A stretch of 64,000 bases of DNA from Achaetomiella virescens (Eukaryota; Ascomycota; Sordariomycetes; Sordariales; Chaetomiaceae), in contig JARNGD010000076.1 in NCBI GenBank assembly GCA_031001845.1, forward strand, positions 110,644-174,643, written 5' to 3'. Numbering within the stretch: position 1 is the first letter of the stretch; every line of letters starts with the position of its first letter. Below the pieces are notes generated by a model, which was not told the origin of the DNA, searched no databases, and was given only the letters and a program-made list of their open reading frames with translations. The translations under genes were made by a program, and so were the position numbers. This document shows positions 1 through 11,468 of the stretch, piece by piece.

Positions 1-1135
1 GAGGCCCTCAATTTATTAGTCTTATATAGAAACGGATTTATAAGCTCCTTAAGATCACCCGGCGGCTATTCAATAGCCTTCTACCTAGAAACTAACGTGT
101 AACGGAACGAGCCAACTAGGTACTAGAGCATTACCTTTGCTACTATATAATATACTAGCAAGATGACTAGGCGGACCTATTGCCTATAGCAATGTTATCA
201 AACAACTGAACTATAATATCGATGGAATCAGCCCCTTTTTCCTAACGTATAGCTATAATGTAGATCTTCTTGACCTATCTAGAGGGCGGGAAGCACTACA
301 AATTACTAGAAGGTCCCTAGTAGCCTGTAGAGAAGCTTTCGTCGCTAAGCTCAAAGAGGCAATAGAAGTGGTACAAGCCGCGATAGCTGCTATATAGGTA
401 GTAGGAAGAATACGTAAACCGAGACCGGCAAGTAGCTGAATAGTTCTATAGGAGATAAGGTCTAGCTCCGCCTAAGGAATGTCAAGACTAGCCGGCTTCG
501 AAGAAGCTCGACTAGCAACGCCAAGTATATAGTCATAGAACTAATCGGCTCCTACGCCTGCCGCCTAGATATACTACCAGGCATTTACAATGTCTTCTAC
601 GTTATATAGTTGAAGAGAGCTGGCGATGACCTACTACTATTATAGAGGCAGGATGATACCCAACCCTAGCAATACTAGAAGATAGCCTAGATAGCGAGAA
701 GGAATGGCAAGTCGAGGAAATCCTCTAAGCTAAGATAATAAGAGCCGGAACTAGAGTACAAGTCAAGTAGGTGGGCTACGTATAGCCTATATAGGAACCC
801 CTAAGCGCCTTCCTGAGACGGAGGCTCTAGACCGGTTTAAGGCTATATACGGAAGATAACGGCGGACGATTCCCCCCCTAGGGAAGGAGGGGGGTAATTA
901 ATGGGCTAAGCCCTATAGTAGCCTCGGCAACCCTTGGCCGACCCTAACCCTTATTGAGCACCCCTGCCCCTAATGTCAACACCAATCGTAGGTAGCGACC
1001 CTTATCGTGCCTGCCCCTTTTAGGTTGTTGCCTTCCTCTAGTCAGGTAGAGGCTACGTCACCTACTTTGCTATGCCCTTCCCACTCTTCCTCGTTCCCTT
1101 TCTTTCTTCTTCTTCTTCTTCTTCTCTCCAAGATT
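1..1135 (+). mobile_element. 3' tail of a RIP-damaged Ty3/Gypsy element with a chromodomain (5' part outside window)
   Basis: No open frame survives. In one forward frame at about 691-840, codons read through TAG/TAA stops as a chromodomain-like block: an acidic WQVEEIL segment, then VQVK-stop-VGY, then EPLSAFL. This resembles the C-terminal chromodomain of chromoviral pol proteins. A purine run (GGGAAGGAGGGGGG, about 881-894) follows and could be the polypurine tract before the 3' LTR. The putative LTR stretch, about 895-1135, is pyrimidine-rich and ends near a TTC microsatellite (1107-1126). Stops sit where Gln (CAG) or Trp (TGG) codons are expected, which fits CpA-to-TpA RIP. The LTR limits are inferred because the partner LTR is outside the window. 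Confidence 0.55.
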
Positions 1136-2280
1136 GGATGTACTCGTAGAGTCGTCATCAGATAGTTGAAATACACTCCTAAGACCATTACAACTTCTAT
1201 CGCCGTTTCGTCTACGAGTATAGGTATATCGCCCGTCCCCTGACCAACTTAACTAAGAAGGACGCCCCCTTTATTTAGACGTAAGATTGCTAATACGTAT
1301 TTGAGGAGCTGAAGGAGCGCCTCCTCGCTAGACTAGTTCTAGCCTACTTTCAATATAGCCAGCCAACCCGCATTAAAACCGATGCTTCGTAAGGCGTAGT
1401 TGTAGGAGTGCTATCCTAGAAGTAGGACGACGGCTAGTAGCATCCTATAGCCTACTTCTTAGAGACGATATAGGGCGCCGAGCTCAACTACTATATCTAC
1501 GACAAGGAGCTCCTAGCCGTAGTTCGGGCCTTATAGTATTAGAGGGCCGAACTAATTGGTCTATAGAGCGAAGAGCCTTTTCTGATTGTTTCCAACTATA
1601 AAGCATTGAAGTACTTTAGTATAAAAGAGGCTATTAAATATCCGCTAGGTAGGATAGGCTAAGCTACTCTTATAGTACAACTTCTATATTACGTACTAGC
1701 TAGGAAGTAAGAACGCCGCCGCTAACGCCCTCTCCTAGAAGATGGAAGACGCCGCTATATAGAAGGCTAAACGCGGGCATACTGTACGATGCAAATTTTC
1801 GCCCTAGTATAGGCCGGGGGCCAGGCTATATAGGAGCCGATAGCCGCGACGATTATAGCCCTCGACGAAGGTATTGCCCTACCGCCGGGCTCTAGTTTCT
1901 AACTAGTTAACAATCTCTTGGAGGCTAACTATATATCACCCGAGTTAGACGAGTGACGCGATCAAGCGCGTATAGGCTACTCCGAGTTTGCCCTCCTAGG
2001 CGACTAGCTACTCCTATATAATAGTAGACTAGTTATACCCGCGGCCGGATACTTGAGGACCCGGGTCATCTAGGAGGTATATAGCCGACTAGTTACAGCT
2101 CACCCTAGCTAGAGCAAGACCAAGAAGCTAGTAGCCGCCTAGTACTAGTGGCTGAGGATAAGCGGCGATATCAAGATCTTCGTCGACAATTATATACTAT
2201 GCCGATTGTCGAAGCACCTACGCGATAAGATCCCTAGGCTATTACGGCTAATCCTACTACTATAATGGGCCTAGCAATAT

Positions 2281-2484
2281 TTGGTTATGGATTTCAACGA
2301 ACTGCCGCTAGACCGCTATAGTTATAACAACGCGTTGGTTATAATCGATCGACTAATAAAGGCATCGTGGACCGTTCTATATAAGAGAAGCGCTACTACC
2401 CGCGACGTAGCGAAGATATACTACGAGGGCCTATATCGAGTATACGGCTTACCAAAGGAGATTATTAGCGACCGAGGGCTATAG
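2281..2484 (+). pseudogene. Surviving open fragment of the Gypsy integrase core
   Basis: This is a 67-codon open stretch inside the plus-strand Gypsy remnant. Its sequence matches the integrase catalytic-core region of Ty3/Gypsy pol: an MDFNELP start region, ALVIIDRLIK, a W in the next strand, and YGLPKEIISDRG, where the D of SDRG is a candidate DDE residue. The frame continues past the TAG at 2482-2484 into integrase-like residues such as FRAEFTNKLSRILGIE. The open reading is therefore an accident of RIP and not a functional gene. Confidence 0.7.
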
Positions 2485-3591
2485 TTCCGAGCCGAGTTTA
2501 CTAACAAGCTATCCCGGATCCTTGGGATCGAATAGAAGCTGGCTACGGTAGGGCACTCCTAGACTACTAGGCAGGTCGAAAACCTCAATCAATATATTAA
2601 CTAGCGGTTGAGGCCATTCGTTAGCTACTTTCAAGATAACTAGTCTCGCGTAATCCCGGCTCTCGACGCCGTCTAGATAGGCCTTCTATATAATAGTACT
2701 AGATTATAGCCGTATAAGGTCTTATTCGGCTTCCTAATACCGATGCCGTTTAACTAGGAATCCCGAATATAGGATTTCGACGACCCCTAGGAGCAACTAA
2801 ACTACGAATCGGCATAAGAGGCGGCCCGCTAGATCTAGGGTTACGTCGACTATGCCCGGCAGATGATCACGAAGGCCTAGGAGAAATAGGCAGGGTAAGC
2901 GAATCGATACCGTTGCGAGCCAGATTTCGACGTCGGCGATAATATAGTTATTATTAAGCAGTCCCCGAACTAACTAGCCGGCTAAGCGACAAGTTATCCT
3001 TCCCCGTTATATAGTAACACTATAGGATCCTTAAGAAGACTGCTACGGGGGCCTACGGCTCGAACTTCTAGAATCCTAGCGTAGATCGACCGAGTTTATA
3101 GCTGACCAGCTACGGCGGTACCCAAATAACCCGTTGCTAGGGCAAGCTACCGAGAATCTGCCCGGTAAAGATATAGCTAGCTAAGAGGAATAGGAAGTTG
3201 AAAGGATCCTCGCTAGCCGGACCCATTACGGCAAGCTATAGTACTAAGCCTAGTGGCGCGGCTAGGACCCGGACCCAACTTGGTATCTAGCGTCAGACTT
3301 CTAGAACGCGCTGGCGGCCCTAAAGCGATTCCACGATGACTACCCGGACCAGGCTAGGCCCCCGATCCGGCTTAACGAGTGGTTGCTGGCTACGGCCGAG
3401 GACCGGTATATGGAACCTTACCTGGATGATGACAGGCTAGTGGCTGAGGGCCGGCGCCTACGGCGCTTATAATGGAAGAAATAAGGCCCCGAAACGACGA
3501 TCTTGTAGTCGGCTTAACAATATAGTACGGGGTACTGCTTTCGACCTCTCTAGCTAGTAAAGCTCGAGGCGAGCTTTTTTAGAGGGGGGGG

Positions 3592-3880
3592 TTATGACGG
3601 AGAGCGTACCTAGGGCGCACCTAAGGCGCACCAAAGGCGTACCTAGGGTTGGGGTTGCAAGTACGCTTCCGTACTGGAATAGCTTCCTGGCAGGGGGTTC
3701 CCCCTTTTCCTATGCATCGCGGGGCCTATATTCCTACCTTTCCCTCTCTCCTCCTCAGCTTTCGATTAGCAGAATTGAGTAGTATTTGCTAGCGCCCTTG
3801 AGCCTCGCCTATATATTGCTCGTCTCTCACACGTGCCCCATATAGGGCGTAAGAGGGTGATCGGGTAGAATAGGAGCATC
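3592..3880 (+). repeat. Probable 3' LTR of the plus-strand Gypsy remnant
   Basis: The segment follows a polypurine tract (AGAGGGGGGG at 3581-3590), carries a TATATAT box near 3811, and could end at a CA dinucleotide near 3877-3878. No second copy exists in the window because the 5' end of the element is missing, so neither boundary can be verified. A small open stretch at 3594-3782 inside it has no protein similarity and is not treated as a gene. Confidence 0.4.
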
Positions 3881-3882
3881 GC

Positions 3883-3887
3883 CCTAT
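3883..3887. repeat. Target-site duplication CCTAT (left)
   Basis: CCTAT immediately precedes the left LTR and is matched by CCTAT at 11464-11468 immediately after the right LTR. A 5 bp duplication is the usual footprint of Ty3/Gypsy integrase. Confidence 0.9.
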
Positions 3888-4320
3888 TGTGACGAACGGT
3901 CTGTCCTACGTCTAAAAGGGACTCCTGAAGGTGTGTCTAGGGTCGGGATAACTATTCGGTAGAGCCAAAAGGTCTACAATAGAAAGCATAATCGATGCAA
4001 CTACCTCAATAGTACTAGTATATAAAGACTATGATTGCTTACTAGAGAGCTCCTAGGGCCCTCTAGAACGAGTGACTATATACTAGCTACATTATATGCT
4101 CTCAAGTGCTCTCGAGAGCTCCCTAGAGCTTCCCGCTCTTAAGTGCTCTCGAGAGCTCCCTAGAGCTCTTCCTGATTGGCCCAATCCTAGGAGCTCTCTC
4201 GTGCTCTCGAGAGCTCCTTAGAGCAGCTCCTAATTGGCTACTAATAATTAGCTCGGGTACGCCCTACGCTACCTACAGGTTATCCCACTTATAACGCTCC
4301 TATTGGCCTATTTTATAATA
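3888..4320 (-). repeat. 3' LTR (left copy) of the minus-strand Gypsy element
   Basis: It is a direct repeat of 11032-11463. It starts TGTGACGAACGG and ends TTTTATAATA, where the partner ends TTTTGTAACA, so the original termini form the TGT...ACA inverted ends usual for LTRs. This copy is the more heavily mutated one in its last 90 bp: many TpG and CpA positions in the partner are TpA here. It holds three copies of a palindrome-centred module (GTGCTCTCGAGAGCTCC). Confidence 0.92.
4103..4225. repeat. Three-copy palindrome-centred module in the left LTR
   Basis: A unit of about 27 bp containing GTGCTCTCGAGAGCTCC, whose core GCTCTCGAGAGC is a perfect palindrome, occurs at about 4103-4130, 4139-4167 and 4200-4225. 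The unit continues with CTAGAGCT in the first two copies and TTAGAGCA in the third. The same three copies occur in the right LTR (about 11245-11365), with some palindromes changed to CTCTCAAGAG. Its position upstream of the presumed LTR transcription start suggests a repeated regulatory site; that role is inference. Confidence 0.75.
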
Positions 4321-4324
4321 CGAT

Positions 4325-4335
4325 GCCCCCTCTCT
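4325..4335 (-). other. Polypurine tract of the minus-strand Gypsy element
   Basis: On the minus strand the sequence reads AGAGAGGGGGC, ending 4 bp before the 3' LTR. This is the expected place and composition for the plus-strand DNA primer in reverse transcription. Confidence 0.7.
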
Positions 4336-7300
4336 AAGGTCGACGTCCCGGCGACTATACTCCTTCTATATCCTGAAATAGCGCTAATAGCCCTGCCTTC
4401 TAACTTATAGGAAATCCTCCTTTCCTATCCTGCTATTCTTATTCGTTATAGCTGACTATATTCGAAAGAGAAGAGTTCAAGCTAGGTCGAGTACCCAACG
4501 TCGATTTTATCTTGCCGACCTAACCTCTTCGGGCTTCCTAATACCTAAGTATTCGTGTTACTACGAGTACGGCTCGATTGCCAAGTATCTGGTATATCTA
4601 AACGCTATAATTATTATAACCGCGTTAACCATCCTTCTTGCGATATCTAGGGTATCGATCCCGGAACGTATAAGTTTTCCCTTTCCCCGCCGTAGCTCTA
4701 CTTTCCTAACGACTTTAGTTCGTTCCTTCATTTCCGAGAAGGATAGGCTTAATCAAGAAGAGGAAGAAACCTTGGCAAAGCTTCTCCGTCTTTGTAAATA
4801 GAAGCGTACCTCGAAAGAACGAATAAAGAAAGCGGTATCTCGGGAGTTACGGGATATCTCGGAGCTAGAGTGGGAGGAGACGCTAGCTACTTTGTCTATA
4901 AGTCCCTTGGTTACCTCCGCCCCTTCGGACCCCTATATCGGGTTTAACTAGTTGGCTGATCCCTCTATAGATTTGAACGTTGTCGGGGGAGGTCCTTCGT
5001 TCCTAGCCTCCTAGGGTTCTAATAGTAGAAGTCCTCTAATTTCTTAGGGTAGTAGAGGTTCTTGACGGGCTCCTATAAATTATCTTCGTACCTAAAGTCT
5101 AGCTACTTAACGAGGTATTCTAGTCGTCTGCTTTGAGTGAGAATCGAGGATTTCTTCAACATCCCATTCTTCTTCTTCGTCTTTAGCTTCGATGTCGGTC
5201 TCGAGCTATATATTCCTAGGTACTAGTTCTAAAAGTGAAATATAAAAGACGTTTGTCTATAACCTTATTATTGCTAGTAAGGATAGTCGATAGTTAGTGT
5301 TTCCGACCTTTTCCTCGATCTTAAATAGTCTCCAATCTTTTTAAAGTCGAGTTTCTTCGATAGTCGTTTTATTTATAAGTTCTATAAGATAAGGTAGACT
5401 TTGTCTCTTTCTCTAGGCGAGGTCCTTCGAGCTAGTTCTTATCGTAGTACTACTTCATTTGTTCCCTAACAAACTCGAGTTCCTACTTTAGCCTATTATA
5501 TGAGCGTACATCTGCTCTACCTTGACTTACCCTAGGTACTATAACGTCTAGTCCCTAGCGTAAATCTACTTCGTAACTAAAGTTCGCGAAGAATAGTATA
5601 ACTTTTATAGTCTCGATGATGGTAGTATTATATACGAGTTAAGTGACTAGTAACAAGCTAATCTAATCGTCTTATTCAAAATTGATATAATACTATAGAT
5701 ATTGTTCAATGATCTAGTTCATCCGTTCTATCTATCTATCTATCTAAGGGTAGTAGGCTAATAAGGCTTGCTCTTAACTCCAAGCTTCGTTATTAGAGCC
5801 TTCTAAAATCTTGAAACGAACTTAGTATCTCGATCTATAATCTACTCCTCTAGCTATCTATAGACTAAGGTAACATTCCTATAGATTACGTCTATAAGTT
5901 GCTCTACTAACTAGGTCTCTTTATATAGGAGGAAGTAAGTCTACTTAGTAAGTCGATCTACTACTATAAGGATACTATCGTATTTCACTTTTATTATTAT
6001 ATCTTCTAAGACTAGTAGCTTTATAATGAAGTCTATCGTAACTAAACTCTATAGTCGTTCTATAACTAGCAAAGGTTATAAAAGGCTATAAGGTTTATAT
6101 CGCGAGGCCTTTACTTTCTTATAAATATAGCATTTGCCAACGACTTCTACTATAACTTTCGGAAGTTCAGGAAAGTTATAATGCTGCCTGACCTTCGCAA
6201 TAGTCTTTGCAATACCTAGGTGTCCTCCGAGTTTTGACTCGTGGATTTCTTCAATAAGGAAGTTGTATTATAACGTATCGATATAGGCCTTACCCTTATA
6301 CTAAAGAGCATTCCCTTATTAGTAGACTCCCTATTTCCTAAGGTAGTAGTAATTCCGTTCCTATTCCTTAATCTAGTTTAGGATATCTAGCGTCCATTGC
6401 TATCCCTTATCCTAACGTTCTTCCCTAAAGATAGCGCAATACTCTAAGATCTATTATAGAGGGTATATATCAGGCTCTATCCTCTATTACTAAGACGTAG
6501 CAACTTTATAGTCGTTAGTCGGTTAGGATTTATACCTCAATGAACTATCTAGCTATTATCTGAATAATAGTAGTACTATTAGTGATTCCGTCAAAGTGAT
6601 CTATCCTCCTACTTAAGGTATCTATATATATTTTCCGCGCCTTTCTTATAGCGGATCGTAAAGTTGAACTAGGACAAGAAGTTTGACTAGTAGATATATC
6701 GTCCGCTTACTAGTTCCTTTATAATCGCGAAGTATACTAGGTTCTTATAGTCTATATAAACCTATACTTTTATATCGTGCTATTAAGATATAGTCTCCAT
6801 TCTCTAAACGCTTCGATAATAGCGAGTAGTTCTTTGTCGTATATTAGGTAGTTCTTCTAAGATCCTTGGAGCTTCCTAGAGAAGAACGTAACGGGATATA
6901 GTTTACTATTCTCGTCTCTCTAACCTAGTTATACTCTAATCGCAAAGTCTAAAGCATCTAATTCGACCTCGAACTACTTCTATAGGTCTAGCAATATAAG
7001 TATAGGCTCACTATAACTACTTCGTAGATAGTCCTAAACGCTTGCTTGTATTCCACTTGCTATTTGAAGACTATATCCTTCCTTATAAGTTCTATAAAGG
7101 GTCTTACAATATCGCTAAAGTTCCTAATAAACATTCTAACGAAGTTGATAAATCTAAGGAACCCTCTTACTTCTATAGTACTTATTAGTATGGCTAGTCC
7201 CTAACTACCTTAATTTTCTTAGGTTCAATCTAAATCTCCCCTAGCGAGATCTCGAATCCTAGGAATACTATCTTCCTAATATAGAACTCGCTCTTCTCTT

Positions 7301-10300
7301 TATTAACTAAGAGCTTATATTTATAGAGTACGTCGAGCACTTCCTTAATATACTTCCTATATTCCTCGAGCGTCTTAGAGTAGATAAGGATATCATCTAG
7401 GTAATAGACTAAATTTATTATAACAATTCTAAATTATATAATTGATAATAGCTTAGAACGTCACTAGTACGTTCGTTAGCCTAAACGGTATAACTAGGTA
7501 TTCGAAGTATCTATAAGGTATCTAGAATACTATCTTCCACTTATTACCCTCCTTAATGCGAATATAGGCGTATACGGTTGGTAGATTAAGACGTATAAAA
7601 TATTATACTCCTACTAGCTAATCCCGTAGGTACGAAATCAGGGGTAGGGGGTACGATTCTTTACCATTTGCTTATTAGCTATCGGTAGTCTATATATATC
7701 TAGAGCTCCCCGTTTTTCTTAGGAATAATAGGACTAGGTATCCTACTAGCGATATTGATAGTCTATATGCCTATTTAAGGTTCTTCTTAAGATATTCCTC
7801 AACTCAGCATCTTATTTCTCGTTGGTATAATATACCTTGAAAAACTTCAACTAGGCCCTTCCTTGAGCTTGATCTTATAATCTAAGGTCTATAGTCTAGT
7901 AAGCCTTAAGATGCTTTACCTCGAATATTAGGTATCCCTTATAGTCGTCTAGGATCCTGCCTATCTCTATATTCTTCGCTATACCTTTATAGTACGCAAA
8001 TTTATTAATACCTAACTCTATACTCGCTACTTCGAGTTCCGTAAGCCAGCTTTCAAGTATAAGCTGTCCTTACTTATCGACTAAGATTATAGCTACTTCT
8101 TACTTCGCCTATATCTTCTTTATCATTTTATATAACGTTCTTCTTAACCCTAATGACTACTACTTCTTCCTAAGTCTAGGGGATCTGTCCTATCCTCGAC
8201 GTCTTATATAGTAGATCTATAGATGACACTTCCTCTAGTGTTTCTATCCCTTTATAATCCTTCATCTATACTTCCTATTGGATTATTTAGATACTCCTCT
8301 TTTCTGAGGTCGTAGATAGCTATCTCCCTTCCAATTAATATCTAGGTCGTAATCCTATACTATAGGCGCCTAAGGATTATATCCTTATCTAGCCCTATAT
8401 CTATAATATCGAATACCACTTAGGTAGTTTTACCTTCTACCTCGATATTAAGTAGTTCTATCTCTCGTCGTATCTATTATATTGGAAATAGTCCTTAATG
8501 ATATATAACTCTCCTTCCTTAATTCTCCAAGGAATTCTAAGTCTATTAACGAATATTGGTAAGATGAGATCGAGTTACGACCCTCTATCTGCCAATGTAG
8601 TACTAGAATCCTTTCTAGCGTGCTATAACCCAAATTCTTTCGTCGGGTTTTATTATCCTAGTTCTAAATCGTAGCAACTCTTGTAGGTTTACTAGGAGGT
8701 TGTTAGAAAGCCCTCTATCTTATCAACTCTACCTATATCGCGGCTTTCTAAGTAAGTTTACTACTCTTTTCTAGGCCTCTCGGAGGCCCTTAAGCCGTTT
8801 CCTAAGCGCTTATAGTAAATTAAGGCGTCCCTATCCGCACCTTGGCTTATAGCGTCAAGTATTTAGTTTTCCTAGAGCTATTCCTTACGCTTGACTTCCT
8901 ATTTAGGGTCGATAGTCTCCTTTTTCTATTTATAGTATAGGCGATTCTATTCCCGCCTTCCCTATACCTAGCAGAAGCCCTTAAGATCCTTGATCTTTAC
9001 TAGGCATACTAATAGCAATCCTAGCTAGGACAATTGCTATAGTCTCGCTTAATGAACCTACATTGCCTATATAGTTCTGGCTATACTCGCTTTAGTACTA
9101 TATAAAGTATACTAGTATATCTTCTATAGAAGTTCTAAAGACTTCCTAATCCTCCTTCGCCGTAATTGAACGCCTAGGTAATAGCCTCTAGTTGACTATT
9201 AGCCTTAGTGAATCGAATCGGCTAGTAGTTGTAGTTATACTTCTCCTTAAAGTAGTAGCGATATCCGTCTATAATATACTAGAACTATAGAATCCTAATA
9301 TAATTTCAGGTTCTAAGGATAAATCTAAAGGGTATCTCCCTTAATAGTAGGGACTTCTATCTCGAAAGCTATCCTATATAACTTCTATCGTAGTTTTCCT
9401 ATTGCTGACATATACGTACTACTACTAGTACTATCGCTATATAGAGATTTGTCGTCCTTCCTTTTATATAGTGCTTCGGCCTTCTGAATTCCTACTCTAG
9501 GTTGCAGATATGGCCTTAGGAATCTAGCCTTTTATAGGTAGTAGTCTATCCTACCTTCTAGTCTATAGGTTCTACTACTAAAGGATTTTATCGTAGAGCT
9601 CCTAGCAATGCTCCTCTAGATCGACTATTTATTCCCTATTAGTCTAGTATCTAGCTTAAAGGTATTCAACCTTAGCCTTGAGTCGTGCAAGTTAGTCCTC
9701 AACTATATCGTCTAACTATATATCGCTAATATTATTATTGGTATACTTGTATTATAGTCGTCGTTAACTTCTAGGTTGTTCTACTAAGCTATCGTTCCTA
9801 GTTCGCTAATAGTAGCCCTAGCTCTAATAGTATAAGTATACCGCTATACTCTAGCGATAACTTCTTTATAGAAAGCTCGTCTCGCTATAGTAGTATCTTC
9901 TCCCTTAGAGTCGACTTCTATAGTATTGCCAAGTTTATCGTTAAAAGTATACTCGTAGTAGCTAACCTCAACTACCTTAATATACTTGTCGATAACGGCG
10001 GTTTCCTAGCCTAGGATAGGCTTCTAGTCTTTTTTTAGGGATCGGCATTCCCTTTTGAAGTGTCCCTTTTTTACTATAGTTAAAGTAAGTAACTTAAGAC
10101 TTATCCTTCTTCTTGCTTTCACCCTACTTCTAGGTAGCGTCTATATCTATATTATCTAAGTGTATACTATATAACGTGCTACTATACTAACGCTTCCGTC
10201 CGACGTTCGCCCTAGTACTAGCCTAAGTCGTACCGCTTCTACCTCTACGCTATTGCTTGCGCTAGTATAGGCGATCGTCGATCCTGACTGCTATTGCAAT

Positions 10301-11031
10301 ATATTATCTAGAGTATCTAGCCTATCGACTTTATATAGCTCGTCCTTGACTTCTTCCTTAAGGCCGCGTCGTAGAACAACTATATTAGGCCTTCCTTATT
10401 AATTTCAGCGTATAGTAAGTCTTATTGGAATAGAGTAGCATAACTAGCTACCGACTTGGTTTACCTTAGGCGTATTAGTCGTTCCTATACGTAGAGCTTC
10501 TCGTTGGTATCTCTAAATACCTTGGTAAGCTCTTCCTCGAAAGTGGCGTAGGATCTAAAGAGTCTCTTGGTATTCTCCTCCTAGCTATCCTCTTTATACT
10601 TTAGGCGATCCTTTAGCGTCGGCTCGAACTATCTAAGGGCCTTATCCTTGAGTCTGGAAGCCGCAAAAGTAGACTTTAGCCTCCTCGTCCTTAAACTCTC
10701 AAGGTTAAGCTAAAGGTAAGCTTATATCTAAGTGACGAACCTAGTAAGCTTCTCCTTATCGCCTCCGTACTTCTTAGGCGGTTCCATCTTGACTTTCTTC
10801 TTAGTCTTGTTATCGCTAATAGCGTTGATGACTTGCTACAAGACGCCGTTTTCTCCTTCGAGCTAGGTAATCTTAGTGTAAAGCTGCTCGATAGCCTATT
10901 ACATCTAGGCTATAGTCAGGGGTATAGCGGTGGCTTGAGCCTAGAGAGCTAGAGTGCGGGGTGGTATTAGGAGCTATAGTAGTCGTAACCTTTAGTCATG
11001 TCCGTAATAGACTAAAGGTGAATAAGCAACG

Positions 11032-11463
11032 TATAATAAATGGTCTGTCCCTACATCTAAAAGGGACTCCTAAAGGTGTGTCTAGGGTCGGGATAACTAT
11101 TCGGTAGAGCTAAAAGGTCTATAACAGAAGTATAATCGATGCAACTGCCTTAATAGTACTAGTATATAAAGACTGTGATTGCTTATTGGAGAGCTCCTAG
11201 GGCCCTCCAGAACGAGTGACTATATACTAGCTACATATATACTCTCAAGTGCTCTCAAGAGCTCCCTAGAGCTTCCCGCTCTTAAGTGCTCTCGAGAGCT
11301 CCCTAGAGCTCTTCCTGATTAGCCTAATCCTAGGAGCTCTCTCGTGCTCTCAAGAGCTCCTTAGAGCAGCTCCTGATTGGCTACTAATGATTGGCTCGGG
11401 TGCGCCCTGCGCCACCCGCGGGTTGTCCCACTCACAACGCTCCTGTTGGCCTATTTTGTAACA
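11032..11463 (-). repeat. 5' LTR (right copy) of the minus-strand Gypsy element
   Basis: It is a direct repeat of 3888-4320. Its plus-strand left end (TATAATAAATGG) is the RIP-altered form of TGTGACGAACGG in the partner: the differences in that stretch are all transitions. Its right end, TTTTGTAACA, looks unmutated. As the element runs on the minus strand, transcription would start within this copy and proceed leftward. No convincing tRNA-complementary primer-binding site is recognisable just inside it, possibly because of RIP. Confidence 0.92.
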
Positions 11464-11468
11464 CCTAT
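11464..11468. repeat. Target-site duplication CCTAT (right)
   Basis: It matches 3883-3887 exactly and directly follows the right LTR terminus GTAACA. The pair fixes the limits of the insertion and shows that the LTRs belong to one integration event. Confidence 0.9.

Larger units (their letters stand above)
1140..3880 (+). mobile_element. Degenerate Ty3/Gypsy pol (RT C-terminus, RNase H, integrase, chromodomain) plus possible 3' LTR
   Basis: Forward-frame similarity blocks appear in canonical Gypsy order. NFYRRFV and ARPLTNLTKKDAPF (about 1188-1270) mark the end of reverse transcriptase. A TDAS motif with a following AELNY-type block (about 1378-1620) is RNase H. An integrase core has a 67-codon open stretch at 2281-2484 that includes VIIDRLIK and GLPKEIISDRG. 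A chromodomain-like tail (about 3180-3360) contains DPDPTW and RFHDDYPD. A purine tract (about 3581-3591) precedes a likely 3' LTR (about 3592-3880) with a TATATAT box near 3811. The frames are broken by many stops, mostly TAG. The 5' end (gag, protease, most of RT) is missing and abuts the preceding element near 1140. The pol domains are clear; the LTR limits are inference. Confidence 0.7.
3888..11463 (-). mobile_element. Complete-length Ty3/Gypsy LTR retrotransposon, RIP-inactivated, minus strand
   Basis: This insertion is bounded by two direct LTRs of about 433 bp (3888-4320 and 11032-11463) and flanked by identical 5 bp target duplications, CCTAT, at 3883-3887 and 11464-11468. On the minus strand the internal region reads gag to pol: a zinc-knuckle-like GHFKREC segment (about 10030-10075) and a reverse transcriptase with YLVIPFRLTN (about 7450-7500) and YLDDIL (about 7385-7410). 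An RNase H block with VELDALDFAI (about 6940-6990) follows, then an integrase with GKCYI (zinc-binding region, about 6120-6170) and ILIVVDRLTK (about 5940-5990). A purine tract lies next to the 3' LTR (4325-4335). Every frame is riddled with stops. The two LTRs differ mainly by C/T and G/A transitions, as RIP predicts. Confidence 0.93.

Noticed and set aside
3594..3782. 62-codon open frame as a gene next to the Gypsy remnant
   Set aside because: It lies inside the putative LTR and has no protein similarity.
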